Positions 7,692-15,602 are shown, counted from the stretch's first letter. The stretch is 34,943 nucleotides of DNA from a virus (IMGVR_UViG_3300003813_000020:1-34943), one strand, 5' to 3'. Made by a program: numbers and translations. The notes: generated by a model from the sequence alone, not told the origin.

Positions 7692-8210
7692 ATGAAAAAG
7701 CTATTAGTAGTACTGATGTGGGTAGTTGGCATATTTGCAGCGATCCACTTCACAGACAGGTACACCCAGATTGAAGAGAACATCATGGCCATCGCTAAAT
7801 CCACACTAGACTTTATCACCAAGGAGGAAGGTGCCCGTAACAAGGCCTATAAGGACTCTAAGGGCCTATGGACCATCGGAGTTGGGCATCTCATCAAGTC
7901 CGACGAGCAGCACCTCATCACCGCGACCCTAACAGATGAACAGGTACAAGAGCTTCTGAGAAGCGATTTAAGGTGGTGTAGCGAGGCCGTAGAGAGATCG
8001 GTGAGGGTCAGCCTTACCCAGGGTCAATTCGACGCCCTGTACAGCCTATGCTTTAATATCGGTGAGACAAATTTTAAGAAATCCACAGTGGTCAAGAAGA
8101 TCAACGAAAATGACCTACAGGGTGCAGCTGACGCCATACTGATGTGGAACAAACCAGATGTGCTTATAAATCGTAGAAAGCGCGAAAGAGCGCTATTCTT
8201 AGGGGCGTAA
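7692..8210 (+). CDS. SAR-type endolysin, GH24 lysozyme
   Basis: A 172-residue T4/P22-type lysozyme that cuts the MurNAc-GlcNAc bond of peptidoglycan. The GH24 triad is visible: Glu46 (E-E-G-A-R), Asp55 (Y-K-D-S) and Thr61 (W-T-I-G-V-G-H), with the family spacing E-x8-D-x5-T. The N-terminus M-K-K-L-L-V-V-L-M-W-V-V-G-I-F-A-A-I is a weakly hydrophobic, Ala/Gly-containing segment without a clear signal-peptidase site, as in signal-anchor-release endolysins, which sit in the membrane until the holin collapses the potential. AAGGAG precedes the ATG. Met32 (ATG 7785) could give a shorter cytosolic form. An intergenic promoter-like motif stands directly upstream, separating it from the spanins. SAR function is inferred from the N-terminus. 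Confidence 0.9.
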   Translation: MKKLLVVLMWVVGIFAAIHFTDRYTQIEENIMAIAKSTLDFITKEEGARNKAYKDSKGLWTIGVGHLIKSDEQHLITATLTDEQVQELLRSDLRWCSEAVERSVRVSLTQGQFDALYSLCFNIGETNFKKSTVVKKINENDLQGAADAILMWNKPDVLINRRKRERALFLGA

Positions 8211-8224
8211 ATAGCCTGTTTTTT
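8201..8224 (+). terminator. Weak stem-loop plus T-run after lysozyme
   Basis: AGGGGC ... GCCT (short imperfect stem across the lysozyme stop codon) followed by six Ts that also begin the next promoter-like motif. The stem is weak by itself, but the same arrangement recurs at 14961, 27655 and 29812, which supports a real function. Confidence 0.4.
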
Positions 8225-8234
8225 GCATTAATAT
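8219..8234 (+). promoter_or_regulatory. Intergenic motif TTTTTTGCATTAATAT, plus-strand copy 2
   Basis: Second plus-strand copy, 37 bases before the start of the basic protein gene at 8272. The stretch from the lysozyme stop through the motif resembles that at 14961-14993 over more than 30 bases (AGGG-GCGTAAA-TAGC-TTTTTTGCATT), so stem-loop and motif behave as one cassette. Confidence 0.65.
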
Positions 8235-8271
8235 AAGTAGGACTACTCAACCAATCACTCAAGGAATTACC

Positions 8272-8892
8272 ATGGACGGCTTTAAAACATTACCAAGATA
8301 CAAAGCTGGTGGACTAGTCAAGACACCAGTAACCGGCGACAAAAAGGCTGCAGCACCATCTAAGGCCGTAGCAAAGCCAGCCTTTAAGGGCAGCGACGTA
8401 GCTAAAGAAAAAAGCAAGCCCGCAGGTCATAAAGACCCGTACATCAAGTCTAAAGAGTCAGGTAAAACCGCAGACTTTCCAAGCGCCGCTGTAAAGGGCC
8501 GTAAGGCAAAAGCTACTGGCACCGTGAGCAAATTCAAGTGTGGTGGTAAGATTGTTAAAAAAGCTGATGGTGGCATCATGGACGCTATTGGTGGTGTTGG
8601 TACACAGCTTAAGAACAACGTTATGGGAACACCAGAGCAGAATCGTATCGCTCAGGCCCAAATGGACAAAGTAAAGGCACGTAAAGCCGCTCAAGCTGCA
8701 GCTTTAATGCAAGGCCAAGGTGGTGCTAGTGCACTACAACAAGGTGCTCTAGCTGGTGGTTTAGGTGGTGCAGCACCAGCACCAGCACCAGCACCAGCAC
8801 CAGCACCAGCAATGCAAGCTCCGGGCGGTGTAAGCCCAGCTGGCCCTGTACCTACCCAGAAAAAGGGCGGCAAAGTAAAAGGCAAGTGCTAA
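8272..8892 (+). CDS. Basic, low-complexity GG-motif protein, putative virion component
   Basis: A 206-residue protein rich in K, A, G and P, with AAGGAA before the start. There is no known domain. Visible elements: G-G-L-V-K near the start, C-G-G-K-I-V-K-K-A-D-G-G in the middle, a helical A/Q/K-rich stretch, an (Ala-Pro)n linker coded by a hexanucleotide tandem repeat, and the C-terminus K-K-G-G-K-V-K-G-K-C. Nearly the same C-terminal tag (K-K-G-G-K-V-K-K-A-K-K) ends the 785-residue internal-virion-type protein at 23762-26119, which suggests a shared partner or packaging signal. High charge would suit DNA contact inside the capsid. Function unknown. Confidence 0.6.
   Translation: MDGFKTLPRYKAGGLVKTPVTGDKKAAAPSKAVAKPAFKGSDVAKEKSKPAGHKDPYIKSKESGKTADFPSAAVKGRKAKATGTVSKFKCGGKIVKKADGGIMDAIGGVGTQLKNNVMGTPEQNRIAQAQMDKVKARKAAQAAALMQGQGGASALQQGALAGGLGGAAPAPAPAPAPAPAMQAPGGVSPAGPVPTQKKGGKVKGKC
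8771..8811 (+). repeat. CAGCAC hexanucleotide tandem repeat
   Basis: Six full and one partial unit in frame, coding an Ala-Pro linker. Slippage would change linker length by two residues without a frameshift, so copy number may vary between related phages. Confidence 0.9.
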
Positions 8893-8893
8893 T

Positions 8894-9061
8894 ATGCCAA
8901 TTAATTCAAAAGCCCAACAGGGCGCTATGTACGCCGCGGCCGCTGGCAAATCAACCCTTGGCATCCCTAAGAAGGTTGCCAAGGAGTTTATTAAGGCAGG
9001 GCCTGCGTCAAGCAAATTACCAAACAAAGTAACCAAGCGAGCAGCCGGAAGAGGGCGTTAA
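8894..9061 (+). CDS. Small basic protein, DUF3008-like
   Basis: A 55-residue protein starting one base after the preceding stop (TAAT-ATG) and ending one base before the next start. It reads M-P-I-N-S-K-A-Q-Q-G-A-M-Y-A-A-A-A-G-K-S, then G-I-P-K-K-V-A-K-E-F and a basic tail. The S-K-A-Q-Q ... M ... A-A pattern followed by I-P-K-x-V-A-x-E-F resembles small DUF3008-type proteins. Tight packing between two real genes and strong codon sense support translation. Function unknown; its neighbours suggest a virion or assembly factor. Confidence 0.7.
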   Translation: MPINSKAQQGAMYAAAAGKSTLGIPKKVAKEFIKAGPASSKLPNKVTKRAAGRGR

Positions 9062-9062
9062 T

Positions 9063-10130
9063 ATGGCGTACAGTGGAACCACTGGAAATACAACAGTCAA
9101 CGTTGATCAACTGATCTCCTTTGCGTTTCGTGACGCCGGTAAGACCGCTGAGGAGATGACCCCGGAGCTTATTGGTGCCGCCAAGCAGGCATTGTTTTAC
9201 AATCTTCAAAACCTATCTAACCTCGGTGTTAATCTTTGGTTGTTGGAGAACATGCTCGTTGGCGCCGTAACGGCCCAGCAACAGTTAGTCCTACCTAAGA
9301 CAGTGATTGATGTACGAGAATCAAACTGGGTCTACATTATCAACCAGGCAGCCTCTGAGTACTTGCCTATTAGTAATCCAGATTCACCTGCAGTATTTGA
9401 TCAAAACCTGTCCTTGGTTTCTACCTCCACAGTTGGTGCTAACTATTTTGGTCTTCAGTACCAATCAGCACAGCCTGTCTACTACGTTGGGTTTAATGGC
9501 TACGCAGTAGGTACTGGCACAACAACATATAACTTTGCCTATGAGACCAGCGAAGATGGAATCACTTGGACAACAGTAAAGCAACTACCGACTACAACAC
9601 TCTCAGATAAAGAGTGGGCCTACTTTAACATCACCACAACACCAACGCACCTTTACTACAGGCTGCGTGAAACGGTTGCACCTACGTTCTCTATACGTCA
9701 AATCGTATTCTCTACGAGCCAGCAAGTCATTCCACTCGCCCGTTTAAATCGCGATGACTACTGGAATCTCCCAAATAAACAGTTCCCTAGCCAGCGCTCA
9801 TTGCAGTATTGGTTTGATAGGACCATTGAGCCCTCGATGTACATCTGGCCAGTGCCCAATAACTCGTTTCAAATGTTTCAGTTAATTGTTGAGGTTCAAA
9901 TGCAAGATGTAGGATCTTTGACAAATCAGATTTACGTACCTGACCGATGGATTAATTGTGTTCAAAAACAATTATCACATTCTATGTCTTTACAACTACC
10001 CGGTGTAGATTTGCAACGTGTTCAATATCTAGAAGCTCAAGCACAAAAAGCATTCCTACAAGCCAGCGAGGAAGACAGGGACAAATCACCTATCTATTTC
10101 CAACCCAACATCAGCTATTATACAAGATGA
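9063..10130 (+). CDS. Neck/head-completion-like virion protein with discoidin-like insert
   Basis: A 355-residue protein with ribosome site GGAAGAGGG. The first ~60 residues are helical (L-I-S-F-A-F-R-D-A-G-K ... A-L-F-Y-N-L-Q-N-L), like head-completion proteins of the P22 gp4 kind. Residues about 117-220 form a beta-rich insert with Y-E-T-S-E-D-G-I-T-W-T-T-V and Y-Y-R-L-R-E-T-V, resembling a discoidin/F5-8C jelly roll. The last ~90 residues return to a helical part ending E-D-R-D-K-S-P-I-Y-F-Q-P. Inferred role: ring protein joining portal and tail, with a surface domain that may bind sugars. The stop overlaps the start of a GIY-YIG gene (ATGA) inserted between it and the next adaptor gene. 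Confidence 0.6.
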   Translation: MAYSGTTGNTTVNVDQLISFAFRDAGKTAEEMTPELIGAAKQALFYNLQNLSNLGVNLWLLENMLVGAVTAQQQLVLPKTVIDVRESNWVYIINQAASEYLPISNPDSPAVFDQNLSLVSTSTVGANYFGLQYQSAQPVYYVGFNGYAVGTGTTTYNFAYETSEDGITWTTVKQLPTTTLSDKEWAYFNITTTPTHLYYRLRETVAPTFSIRQIVFSTSQQVIPLARLNRDDYWNLPNKQFPSQRSLQYWFDRTIEPSMYIWPVPNNSFQMFQLIVEVQMQDVGSLTNQIYVPDRWINCVQKQLSHSMSLQLPGVDLQRVQYLEAQAQKAFLQASEEDRDKSPIYFQPNISYYTR

Positions 10131-10651
10131 ATACATCAGTATATTGGATACACCACAAAGACCATACAGATATATTTAGTCAAGGCTATGTTGGTGTATC
10201 TAAAAATTGCGAAGAAAGATGGAAGTCACATGCTTCCGGTGAGACAAACACTCATTTAAAAAACGCAATTTTAAAATATGGCTGGAATATGTTAGTTAAA
10301 GAAATTGTATTAATTGCAGATTCGGACTACTGTTTTACTATTGAAAATATGTTACGCCATAAAGAAAAAACAGGTTGGAATATATGTGTTGGTGGTGGAA
10401 ATCCTCCAAGTAATTTAGGTAAAAAAAGACCAAATCATGCAGCTAAATTGCTAGGGAAAAAACGTCCAGAACACGCAAAACACATGCTTGGAAAAAACAA
10501 CCCGGGGGCAGTTACCATAAAATTTGAAAATAAAGTTTTTGATACAATAAAAGATTTATCACAATTTTTAAACAAAAACTATATGACAACATATAACAGA
10601 GTTATGCAGAATCCAAAACGTTGGGGTTACGAGGTAATTAAATGTCAGTAA
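10127..10651 (+). CDS. GIY-YIG homing endonuclease with NUMOD-type DNA-binding tail
   Basis: A 174-residue protein. V-Y-W-I-H ... Q-G-Y-V-G-V-S is the GIY-YIG core, followed by E-E-R-W-K-S-H (helix with the usual arginine), the glutamate helix F-T-I-E-N-M-L-R and G-W-N-I-C-V-G-G-G-N-P-P. The tail has two G-K-K-R-P-x-H-A-x-x-L repeats and G-K-N-N-P-G-A, NUMOD3-like, then I-K-D-L-S-Q-F-L, NUMOD1-like. The frame is open upstream to 9956, but that part is only a shadow of the neck gene; ATG 10127, overlapping its stop (ATGA), is the sensible start. It is clearly more AT-rich than both neighbours and overlaps the next gene's start by 10 bases. It looks like a clean insertion between two cotranscribed neck genes. 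Confidence 0.88.
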   Translation: MNTSVYWIHHKDHTDIFSQGYVGVSKNCEERWKSHASGETNTHLKNAILKYGWNMLVKEIVLIADSDYCFTIENMLRHKEKTGWNICVGGGNPPSNLGKKRPNHAAKLLGKKRPEHAKHMLGKNNPGAVTIKFENKVFDTIKDLSQFLNKNYMTTYNRVMQNPKRWGYEVIKCQ

Positions 10652-11256
10652 TAATGTCGTACGACAGCCTTGTGCTGAATATCCAGCAGTACATGGAACG
10701 AAATGACCCTGACTTCATTGCGCAGATACCCAATCTGATTGCGCTGGCAGAGTCATCAATTGCTGCAGAGCTTAAGACCTACCTACAATTGATTGTGGTA
10801 GAGACCAATCTTGCACAGAACCAAACTGTTCTGAACAAGCCAGCACGCTGGAGAAAAACTGTCTCTATGAAGGTCAACGGGCAGCCAGTCTTACTACGCA
10901 GCCAGGACTATGTGGCCCAGTACTTATCTGAGTCATCGGCAGGCAAGCCAGTATACTACGCGGACTATGACTACAGCAACTGGAACTTTGCCCCACAGCC
11001 AGATACAAGCTATCCTGTAGAAATTATTTACTATGCAGAGGTTCAACCATTAGATTCTTCTAATCAACAAAACCTATGGACAGCTATCGCACCACAGGCG
11101 ATGTTATACGGGGCCTTGTTGCAAGCACAGGGTTACTTAAAGGCTATTGACAAGCTGCCCGTGTGGAAACAATTCTACACAGACGCCGTTGGCGCACTGA
11201 AAAAAGAAGACAATTCACGTCGCATAGACCGCAACACAACCATTCAAGAGCCTTAA
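10642..11256 (+). CDS. SU10-type head-tail adaptor protein
   Basis: A 204-residue protein matching the SU10/phiEco32 adaptor pattern: I-P-N-L-I-A-L-A-E-S-S-I-A-A-E-L near the start, then R-W-R-K-T-V-S-M-K-V-N-G, G-K-P-V-Y-Y, a strand segment N-F-A-P-Q-P-D with V-E-I-I-Y-Y, and the helical end P-Q-A-M-L-Y-G-A-L-L-Q-A-Q-G-Y-L ... W-K-Q-F-Y. In the family, twelve copies bind below the portal and hold the tail. The start is ATG 10642 (GAGG 7 bases upstream, inside the endonuclease gene) or ATG 10654, which gives M-S-Y-D-S and may be the ancestral start before the endonuclease arrived. Confidence 0.8.
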   Translation: MSVIMSYDSLVLNIQQYMERNDPDFIAQIPNLIALAESSIAAELKTYLQLIVVETNLAQNQTVLNKPARWRKTVSMKVNGQPVLLRSQDYVAQYLSESSAGKPVYYADYDYSNWNFAPQPDTSYPVEIIYYAEVQPLDSSNQQNLWTAIAPQAMLYGALLQAQGYLKAIDKLPVWKQFYTDAVGALKKEDNSRRIDRNTTIQEP

Positions 11257-11259
11257 TAT

Positions 11260-12528
11260 ATGACCACTCCAGTATACGTCTCGCCGTTCACAGGGACAGC
11301 TGTAACACCAACTGATGTCTCATACCTCGCGCTGCCTTTTAGCACAAACCAGACACTAAACTGGCCATCAACTGTCAATGGTGCCGAGGTTGTTGCTGCT
11401 CGTATTATTGACTGTACAGCATCAACATCTGGCCTATCCATTGCGTTGCCACAAGGCAATCAGGGAACACTGGGCTCAGACATCCTATTCCGCAACTTAG
11501 GCGCTTTTTCTTTCTTAGTTACAGACTACACCAGTGGTGCGTCATTTACTGTTCCCGTCGGTATCTCTAAGTATGTGTACCTCGTAGATAACACAACAGC
11601 CGCCGGTGTCTGGAACAACGTTACCTTCGCGGCGGGCACCTCTGTCGCCGACGCGGCCTCATTGGCTGGTGCAGGGCTGACAACAGTCGGTGGGCAACTA
11701 GCCACCACTCAAAACCTAGTAGATGTTACATCTTCTCCAGTCATTAATGATCTTAGCCGCGCTGCTACGTTTGTATGGAATGGCGGCGCTGGAACATTTA
11801 ATTTACCAATATTTTCCAGTCTATCTGCCGGCTGGTTCATTGGATTTAGAAATAATGGCTCTGGCTCACTCACAATTAGCCCAGTATCCCCATCATTAAT
11901 CAATGGTCAGTCATCCATCATTGCAAACCCTGGCGACTCTGGGTTTATTATGTATGACTCCGCAAGCAATGGATTTATTACTGTCGGCTTCCTTACTGCA
12001 CCAAACGTAACCTTCACAGCGGCATCCTACGATGTGGATACCATTGTAGGTAATACACTGAGCCTGGTATCCTTTGCACCAGTTATTCAGACATACATTG
12101 CGCAGTCTGGCACACGGACACAGACACTAGCCGTTACACTACCAGCAATTACCCAGATTTATATTTTGGTTAATAATACTAACCAGCTCGGGTATAACAT
12201 TACGTTCCAGAATCAAGGCACAAGTCAGCCACCGTTCGTATTAACGGCGGGTAGTATTGTTACAATGTTAAGTGATGGTGTAAACTTATACCCACTGACA
12301 ACGGGCTCTACTGGTTTGTTTTATGCAACAAATGGAACCGCAGGACTACCTTCATTTTCGTTTAATAACGACACTCACACGGGCATGTATCTAGTAGGTA
12401 CCAGTATACTTGGACTATCAGCAAATTCAACACAGTTAGTTAGTATTGATAATACCAACCCATCACAGCCCCTAGTAACAGTAAACGCGAGGCTGACAGC
12501 ACAACTCATTAGCGGCGGTGCGTTCTAA
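11260..12528 (+). CDS. Beta-rich fibre-like virion protein
   Basis: A 422-residue protein, almost all strands and turns, without charged helices. It begins M-T-T-P-V-Y-V-S-P-F-T-G-T-A-V-T-P and appears to hold two or three similar sandwich-like segments (W-P-S-T-V-N-G ... and W-N-G-G-A-G-T-F-N-L-P). The end is typical of fibre and appendage proteins: L-P-S-F-S-F-N-N-D-T-H-T-G-M-Y, L-G-L-S-A-N-S-T-Q and the terminus S-G-G-A-F, close to the S-G-G-T-F end of the fibre at 425-3094. It lies between adaptor and nozzle and shares one base with the latter (TAATG). Likely a tail-attached appendage or fibre-docking protein; the precise role is unknown. Confidence 0.6.
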   Translation: MTTPVYVSPFTGTAVTPTDVSYLALPFSTNQTLNWPSTVNGAEVVAARIIDCTASTSGLSIALPQGNQGTLGSDILFRNLGAFSFLVTDYTSGASFTVPVGISKYVYLVDNTTAAGVWNNVTFAAGTSVADAASLAGAGLTTVGGQLATTQNLVDVTSSPVINDLSRAATFVWNGGAGTFNLPIFSSLSAGWFIGFRNNGSGSLTISPVSPSLINGQSSIIANPGDSGFIMYDSASNGFITVGFLTAPNVTFTAASYDVDTIVGNTLSLVSFAPVIQTYIAQSGTRTQTLAVTLPAITQIYILVNNTNQLGYNITFQNQGTSQPPFVLTAGSIVTMLSDGVNLYPLTTGSTGLFYATNGTAGLPSFSFNNDTHTGMYLVGTSILGLSANSTQLVSIDNTNPSQPLVTVNARLTAQLISGGAF

Positions 12529-14693
12529 TGGCCGCTGATAATCAGCAACAGGATACCACACAGTATACTCAGATTTATTCCTTAGCTGTTCCAGCGGGTA
12601 TTAAAAGAGATGGTACTGTGTTTCAAAACGACCAGTACACCGATGGTGTATGGTGCAGATTTCAACGTGGGGACCCTAAGAAAATTGGTGGCTACCGCAC
12701 GATATTTAATAGTCTAGTTGGCATCTACCGCGGTATGGTCGTGCAGCCATATAACGGCGTTAACTACATCTTCACTGGTAACTACCAAGAGCTCGATATA
12801 TTTACCACTGGCCTCTCATTGCCAGATGGCAGTGGCCCATTTACGGCCACAATTCTCCCAGGTACAAGCTACGTTAAGTTATTGTCTAATACCTCTACAT
12901 CATTTGTAGTCGCTGGAAATCAGACAACAGTATTTCCAACGGGTACTAAGATCATCTTTTCCCAGACAGGTACACCGACCGTATACACAGTAAGTACCTC
13001 TGTATTCTCCACACCAAACACTACAGTAAATATATCCACTGGTACCATCATAGGTACCCCGACAACGGTATACATAGATAATGTGCCTGTGTTTACTGGG
13101 GACTTAGATTATCAATCAGATCCTTCCGTTGGTAACTATCGGGTTACTTGGCAGTTTGACTCTCAGTTCAGCCCATCAGGCAACCAGCTATCCGTGTTTG
13201 CTCACCCAGGTTTAAATTTAACCAATATTGATAATGGTGTGCCAACTCAGGTATTAGTTGGTGGCATAACACCCACATCTGGAAACACCTGGACCTTCTC
13301 TGGTCTGTCTGACAGCGCAGGGTCCGCGCCAACATACAAGCCCATCAGCGTTGATGGTGGTGTATGCGTGCTTTATCCATTTATCTTTGTCTATGGCTCA
13401 GCGGGTTACATTGCCAATAACAACGTCAGTACAACCTATGGCGACCAGACATTCTATGACTGGAACGGCCCATTAGCCAACCAGGTCAATGTGTCGTCAT
13501 CCAAGATTGTTAAGGGTATGCCTATGCGGGGAGGTACTAACGCACCCGCGGGTTTATTCTGGGCAACAGACTCACTTATTCGTGTTACCTTTACAGCAGC
13601 AACAGCTCCAATTTATTGGAACTATGATATTGTTTCCAGCCAGATCTCAATCATGTCCTCTAACTCCGTTGTGGAGATGGACGGCGTCTTCTACTGGTTA
13701 GGTATTGACCGGTTTTATGCCTACAATGGTCAGGTAACGGTAGTACCAAATGATAAAAATATAAACTACCTATTTAATAACCTAAACTACGAGCAGCGTC
13801 AAAAGGTGTGGGCGACTAAGGTCCCACGCTACAATGAGATCTGGTTCTTTTATCCTAGAGGTACGGCGACGGAGTGCACAGACGCAATCATTTACAACGT
13901 AAAAGATAAGCTATGGTACGACGCTGGGCAAGCAACTGGTGCTCAACGCTCATGTGGGTATACCACTGAGTTGTTTCCTACACCCATCTGGGCCGACTGG
14001 AACTATAACACAATCTATGGTGCAGCCCAGACCGTTATTGCACACCCAGCTAGTCTAGCCGCACCAACTGCAAGTCAGTTTTATTTATATGGGGACCAGA
14101 CACCCCAGTTCAGCCCTGGAGATAATGTAACCTTTACGACAGGCAATAGCTTTAACGCAACCTATCAAATAGTTTCCAGTCAGAACATTTATAATACTAC
14201 CATTGGAACCCCGGGCGTTACATTAGTAACATGCAGCACACCGTTCTCAATTACTGTCCTTCCCGGGCAGCAAGTATTTTATGTTACTGGTGGGTTTAAT
14301 ATTTGGCAGCATGAGTTTGGTGTTAATGAGATTGCGCTAAATGGCGAGGTTGCGATATACTCCAGCATTACTACCAGCGATATTAGTTGGTTAACTGGTA
14401 ACCCAAGCCAAGACGCACTCCAAGGTGTTAATAGACGTATGCACCTACGACGAGTAGAGCCAAACTTCTTACAGACTGGAACGATGGCAATGACCATCCT
14501 TGGTCGTAAGTTTGCCTCTGGTCAGTCTGAGGAAAACTCTGGGCCATATTACTTTAACCAAGAGACAGGTAAGATTGACCTTCGCGTTGAGCATCGCCTA
14601 GTAAGGTTAAAGTTTGAGTCTAATGAGATTGATGGCAACTACGAGATGGGGCGTAACCTCATCACGGCTGAGTTTGGAGATGAACGTCCTTGA
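12528..14693 (+). CDS. Tail nozzle / hub-like protein (beta-propeller type)
   Basis: A 721-residue beta-rich protein. The start contains R-D-G-T-V-F-Q-N-D-Q-Y-T-D-G-V-W-C-R-F-Q-R and K-K-I-G-G-Y-R. Later come G-T-N-A-P-A-G-L-F-W-A-T-D-S-L-I-R-V-T, V-V-E-M-D-G-V-F-Y-W-L-G-I-D-R-F-Y-A-Y-N-G and D-K-L-W-Y-D, repeated blade-like segments as in P22 gp10 and T7 gp12 type nozzles. Near the end H-L-R-R-V-E-P-N-F and L-V-R-L-K-F-E-S-N match the closing part of such proteins. The position after the adaptor genes fits. In the family it forms the distal channel that holds packaged DNA. It is longer than P22 gp10, partly through an inserted beta domain at about residues 95-180. Confidence 0.7.
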   Translation: MAADNQQQDTTQYTQIYSLAVPAGIKRDGTVFQNDQYTDGVWCRFQRGDPKKIGGYRTIFNSLVGIYRGMVVQPYNGVNYIFTGNYQELDIFTTGLSLPDGSGPFTATILPGTSYVKLLSNTSTSFVVAGNQTTVFPTGTKIIFSQTGTPTVYTVSTSVFSTPNTTVNISTGTIIGTPTTVYIDNVPVFTGDLDYQSDPSVGNYRVTWQFDSQFSPSGNQLSVFAHPGLNLTNIDNGVPTQVLVGGITPTSGNTWTFSGLSDSAGSAPTYKPISVDGGVCVLYPFIFVYGSAGYIANNNVSTTYGDQTFYDWNGPLANQVNVSSSKIVKGMPMRGGTNAPAGLFWATDSLIRVTFTAATAPIYWNYDIVSSQISIMSSNSVVEMDGVFYWLGIDRFYAYNGQVTVVPNDKNINYLFNNLNYEQRQKVWATKVPRYNEIWFFYPRGTATECTDAIIYNVKDKLWYDAGQATGAQRSCGYTTELFPTPIWADWNYNTIYGAAQTVIAHPASLAAPTASQFYLYGDQTPQFSPGDNVTFTTGNSFNATYQIVSSQNIYNTTIGTPGVTLVTCSTPFSITVLPGQQVFYVTGGFNIWQHEFGVNEIALNGEVAIYSSITTSDISWLTGNPSQDALQGVNRRMHLRRVEPNFLQTGTMAMTILGRKFASGQSEENSGPYYFNQETGKIDLRVEHRLVRLKFESNEIDGNYEMGRNLITAEFGDERP

Positions 14694-14962
14694 CCACCCC
14701 ACTTCTTAAAAACACCATACAGCAGTACTTCCCGTGTGTGCCAGATTATATGAGCTGGGATGACTTTAATGGTAACCTAGCAATTCACTACGGCCAAGAA
14801 CCAATGATGTTTGCCCCCGAAGAAAATTGGCAGTCAGTAGCACAGAATATGTCACAGATGCACGTATTTGCGGCGTACCCAGTGCCTAGCCCAAAAGAGT
14901 TTGCCACGTGGCAGGACTGGGCCAGAGAGTTTACTTTAATCGTCAATGGCCCATCAATTTAG
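14690..14962 (+). CDS. Small unknown protein following the nozzle gene
   Basis: A 90-residue protein that begins at a TTG overlapping the previous stop (TTGA), so its translation probably depends on reinitiation. It is rich in W, F, Y and P (V-P-D-Y-M-S-W-D-D-F-N-G-N, E-E-N-W, W-Q-D-W-A-R-E-F) and acidic, with no membrane segment or known motif. It closes the neck/nozzle operon: a stem-loop and promoter-like motif follow at its stop. Function not recognised. Confidence 0.65.
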   Translation: MTTPLLKNTIQQYFPCVPDYMSWDDFNGNLAIHYGQEPMMFAPEENWQSVAQNMSQMHVFAAYPVPSPKEFATWQDWAREFTLIVNGPSI

Positions 14963-14983
14963 GGCGTAAAGTAGCTCTTTTTT
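14961..14983 (+). terminator. Stem-loop plus T-run closing the neck/nozzle operon
   Basis: AGGGC-GTAAAGTA-GCTCT (5-bp stem with one G-U pair) beginning at the stop codon of the 14690 gene and followed directly by six Ts. The Ts are also the first part of the promoter-like motif, so terminator and promoter are fused. Confidence 0.5.
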
Positions 14984-14993
14984 GCATTAATAT
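14978..14993 (+). promoter_or_regulatory. Intergenic motif TTTTTTGCATTAATAT, plus-strand copy 3
   Basis: Third plus-strand copy, 36 bases before the first gene of the internal-virion block. It is followed by three GATATA-like units (14995-15012). The motif is oriented with the genes and placed in the only real gap of this part of the arm. Confidence 0.65.
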
Positions 14994-15029
14994 AGATATA
15001 GATATAGATATCAACACAAAGGAAATATC

Positions 15030-15179
15030 ATGCACGGACAACAAACAATGAAATACCTGAACGACAAAGCGGTATCTGACGCTATGTTAGCTAAGCATCA
15101 AAAAGATCAAATTGATCCAGTGTTTGCAAAAGCTGCAGAGGAAGCAATTGCCGCCCGCGTAAAAAATATCACTGAGTAA
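15030..15179 (+). CDS. Small unknown helical protein at head of internal-virion block
   Basis: A 49-residue protein with AAGGAA before the ATG and the next gene starting directly after its stop (TAA-ATG). It is helical and charged (D-K-A-V-S-D-A-M-L-A-K-H-Q-K-D-Q, F-A-K-A-A-E-E-A-I-A-A-R-V-K). A good ribosome site, a promoter-like motif upstream and tight coupling support translation. No family recognised. Confidence 0.65.
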   Translation: MHGQQTMKYLNDKAVSDAMLAKHQKDQIDPVFAKAAEEAIAARVKNITE

Positions 15180-15602
15180 ATGTCTCATCCTTTAACAGAT
15201 GCTTCTGGCCGCATGTCGGAACAGGAAATCTTTAGGCACTCCCCAGAGATAAAGAAATCCGGTGAAGACTGGAAAAAGATGTACGCCCAGGTTCACAAGC
15301 TGTTAGATACAAACCAAGTACGTGGTATTCGCCACGGAAACTCTTTGTTTTTCTATTTGATTGAAGAGCCAAAAAAGGCACGCATATTTTTTGTTAACGC
15401 GGATGTACCAAAGAATTTCTTACGTAATCTACAAGAGTTTGCTAAGGCGATGCACGCCGCAGGATTTACTTCTGTGTATGGATTTACAGATGATTTACCA
15501 ACAGTAAGAGCTATTCAGCATTTAGGGTATAATGCGGTTATTGAAGATACCGGACTGCATCCAGTTCACCATCAGACCTACAAGGTGTCTATAAGTGTCT
15601 GA
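15180..15602 (+). CDS. GNAT-like protein of the internal-virion block
   Basis: A 140-residue protein with the strand/helix pattern of a GNAT acyltransferase fold: G-N-S-L-F-F-Y-L-I, K-A-R-I-F-F-V-N-A-D, a helix F-L-R-N-L-Q-E-F-A-K-A-M-H-A-A-G-F, V-Y-G-F-T-D-D, and A-I-Q-H-L-G-Y-N. A gene of this kind often sits between nozzle and internal-virion genes in short-tailed phages. The canonical acetyl-CoA loop (R/Q-x-x-G-x-G/A) is not evident, so it may be structural rather than enzymatic. It overlaps the next gene by 8 bases (GTGTCTGA). The fold call is by eye. Confidence 0.55.
   Translation: MSHPLTDASGRMSEQEIFRHSPEIKKSGEDWKKMYAQVHKLLDTNQVRGIRHGNSLFFYLIEEPKKARIFFVNADVPKNFLRNLQEFAKAMHAAGFTSVYGFTDDLPTVRAIQHLGYNAVIEDTGLHPVHHQTYKVSISV

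Noticed and set aside
9956-10126. N-terminal extension of the GIY-YIG gene
   Set aside because: Open frame only, overlapping the coding end of the neck gene. The GIY-YIG core starts directly after ATG 10127, which overlaps the upstream stop.
14993-15012. Short GATATA direct repeats as CRISPR or origin iterons
   Set aside because: Only three short AT-rich units with no spacers. Best seen as the flank of the promoter-like motif.
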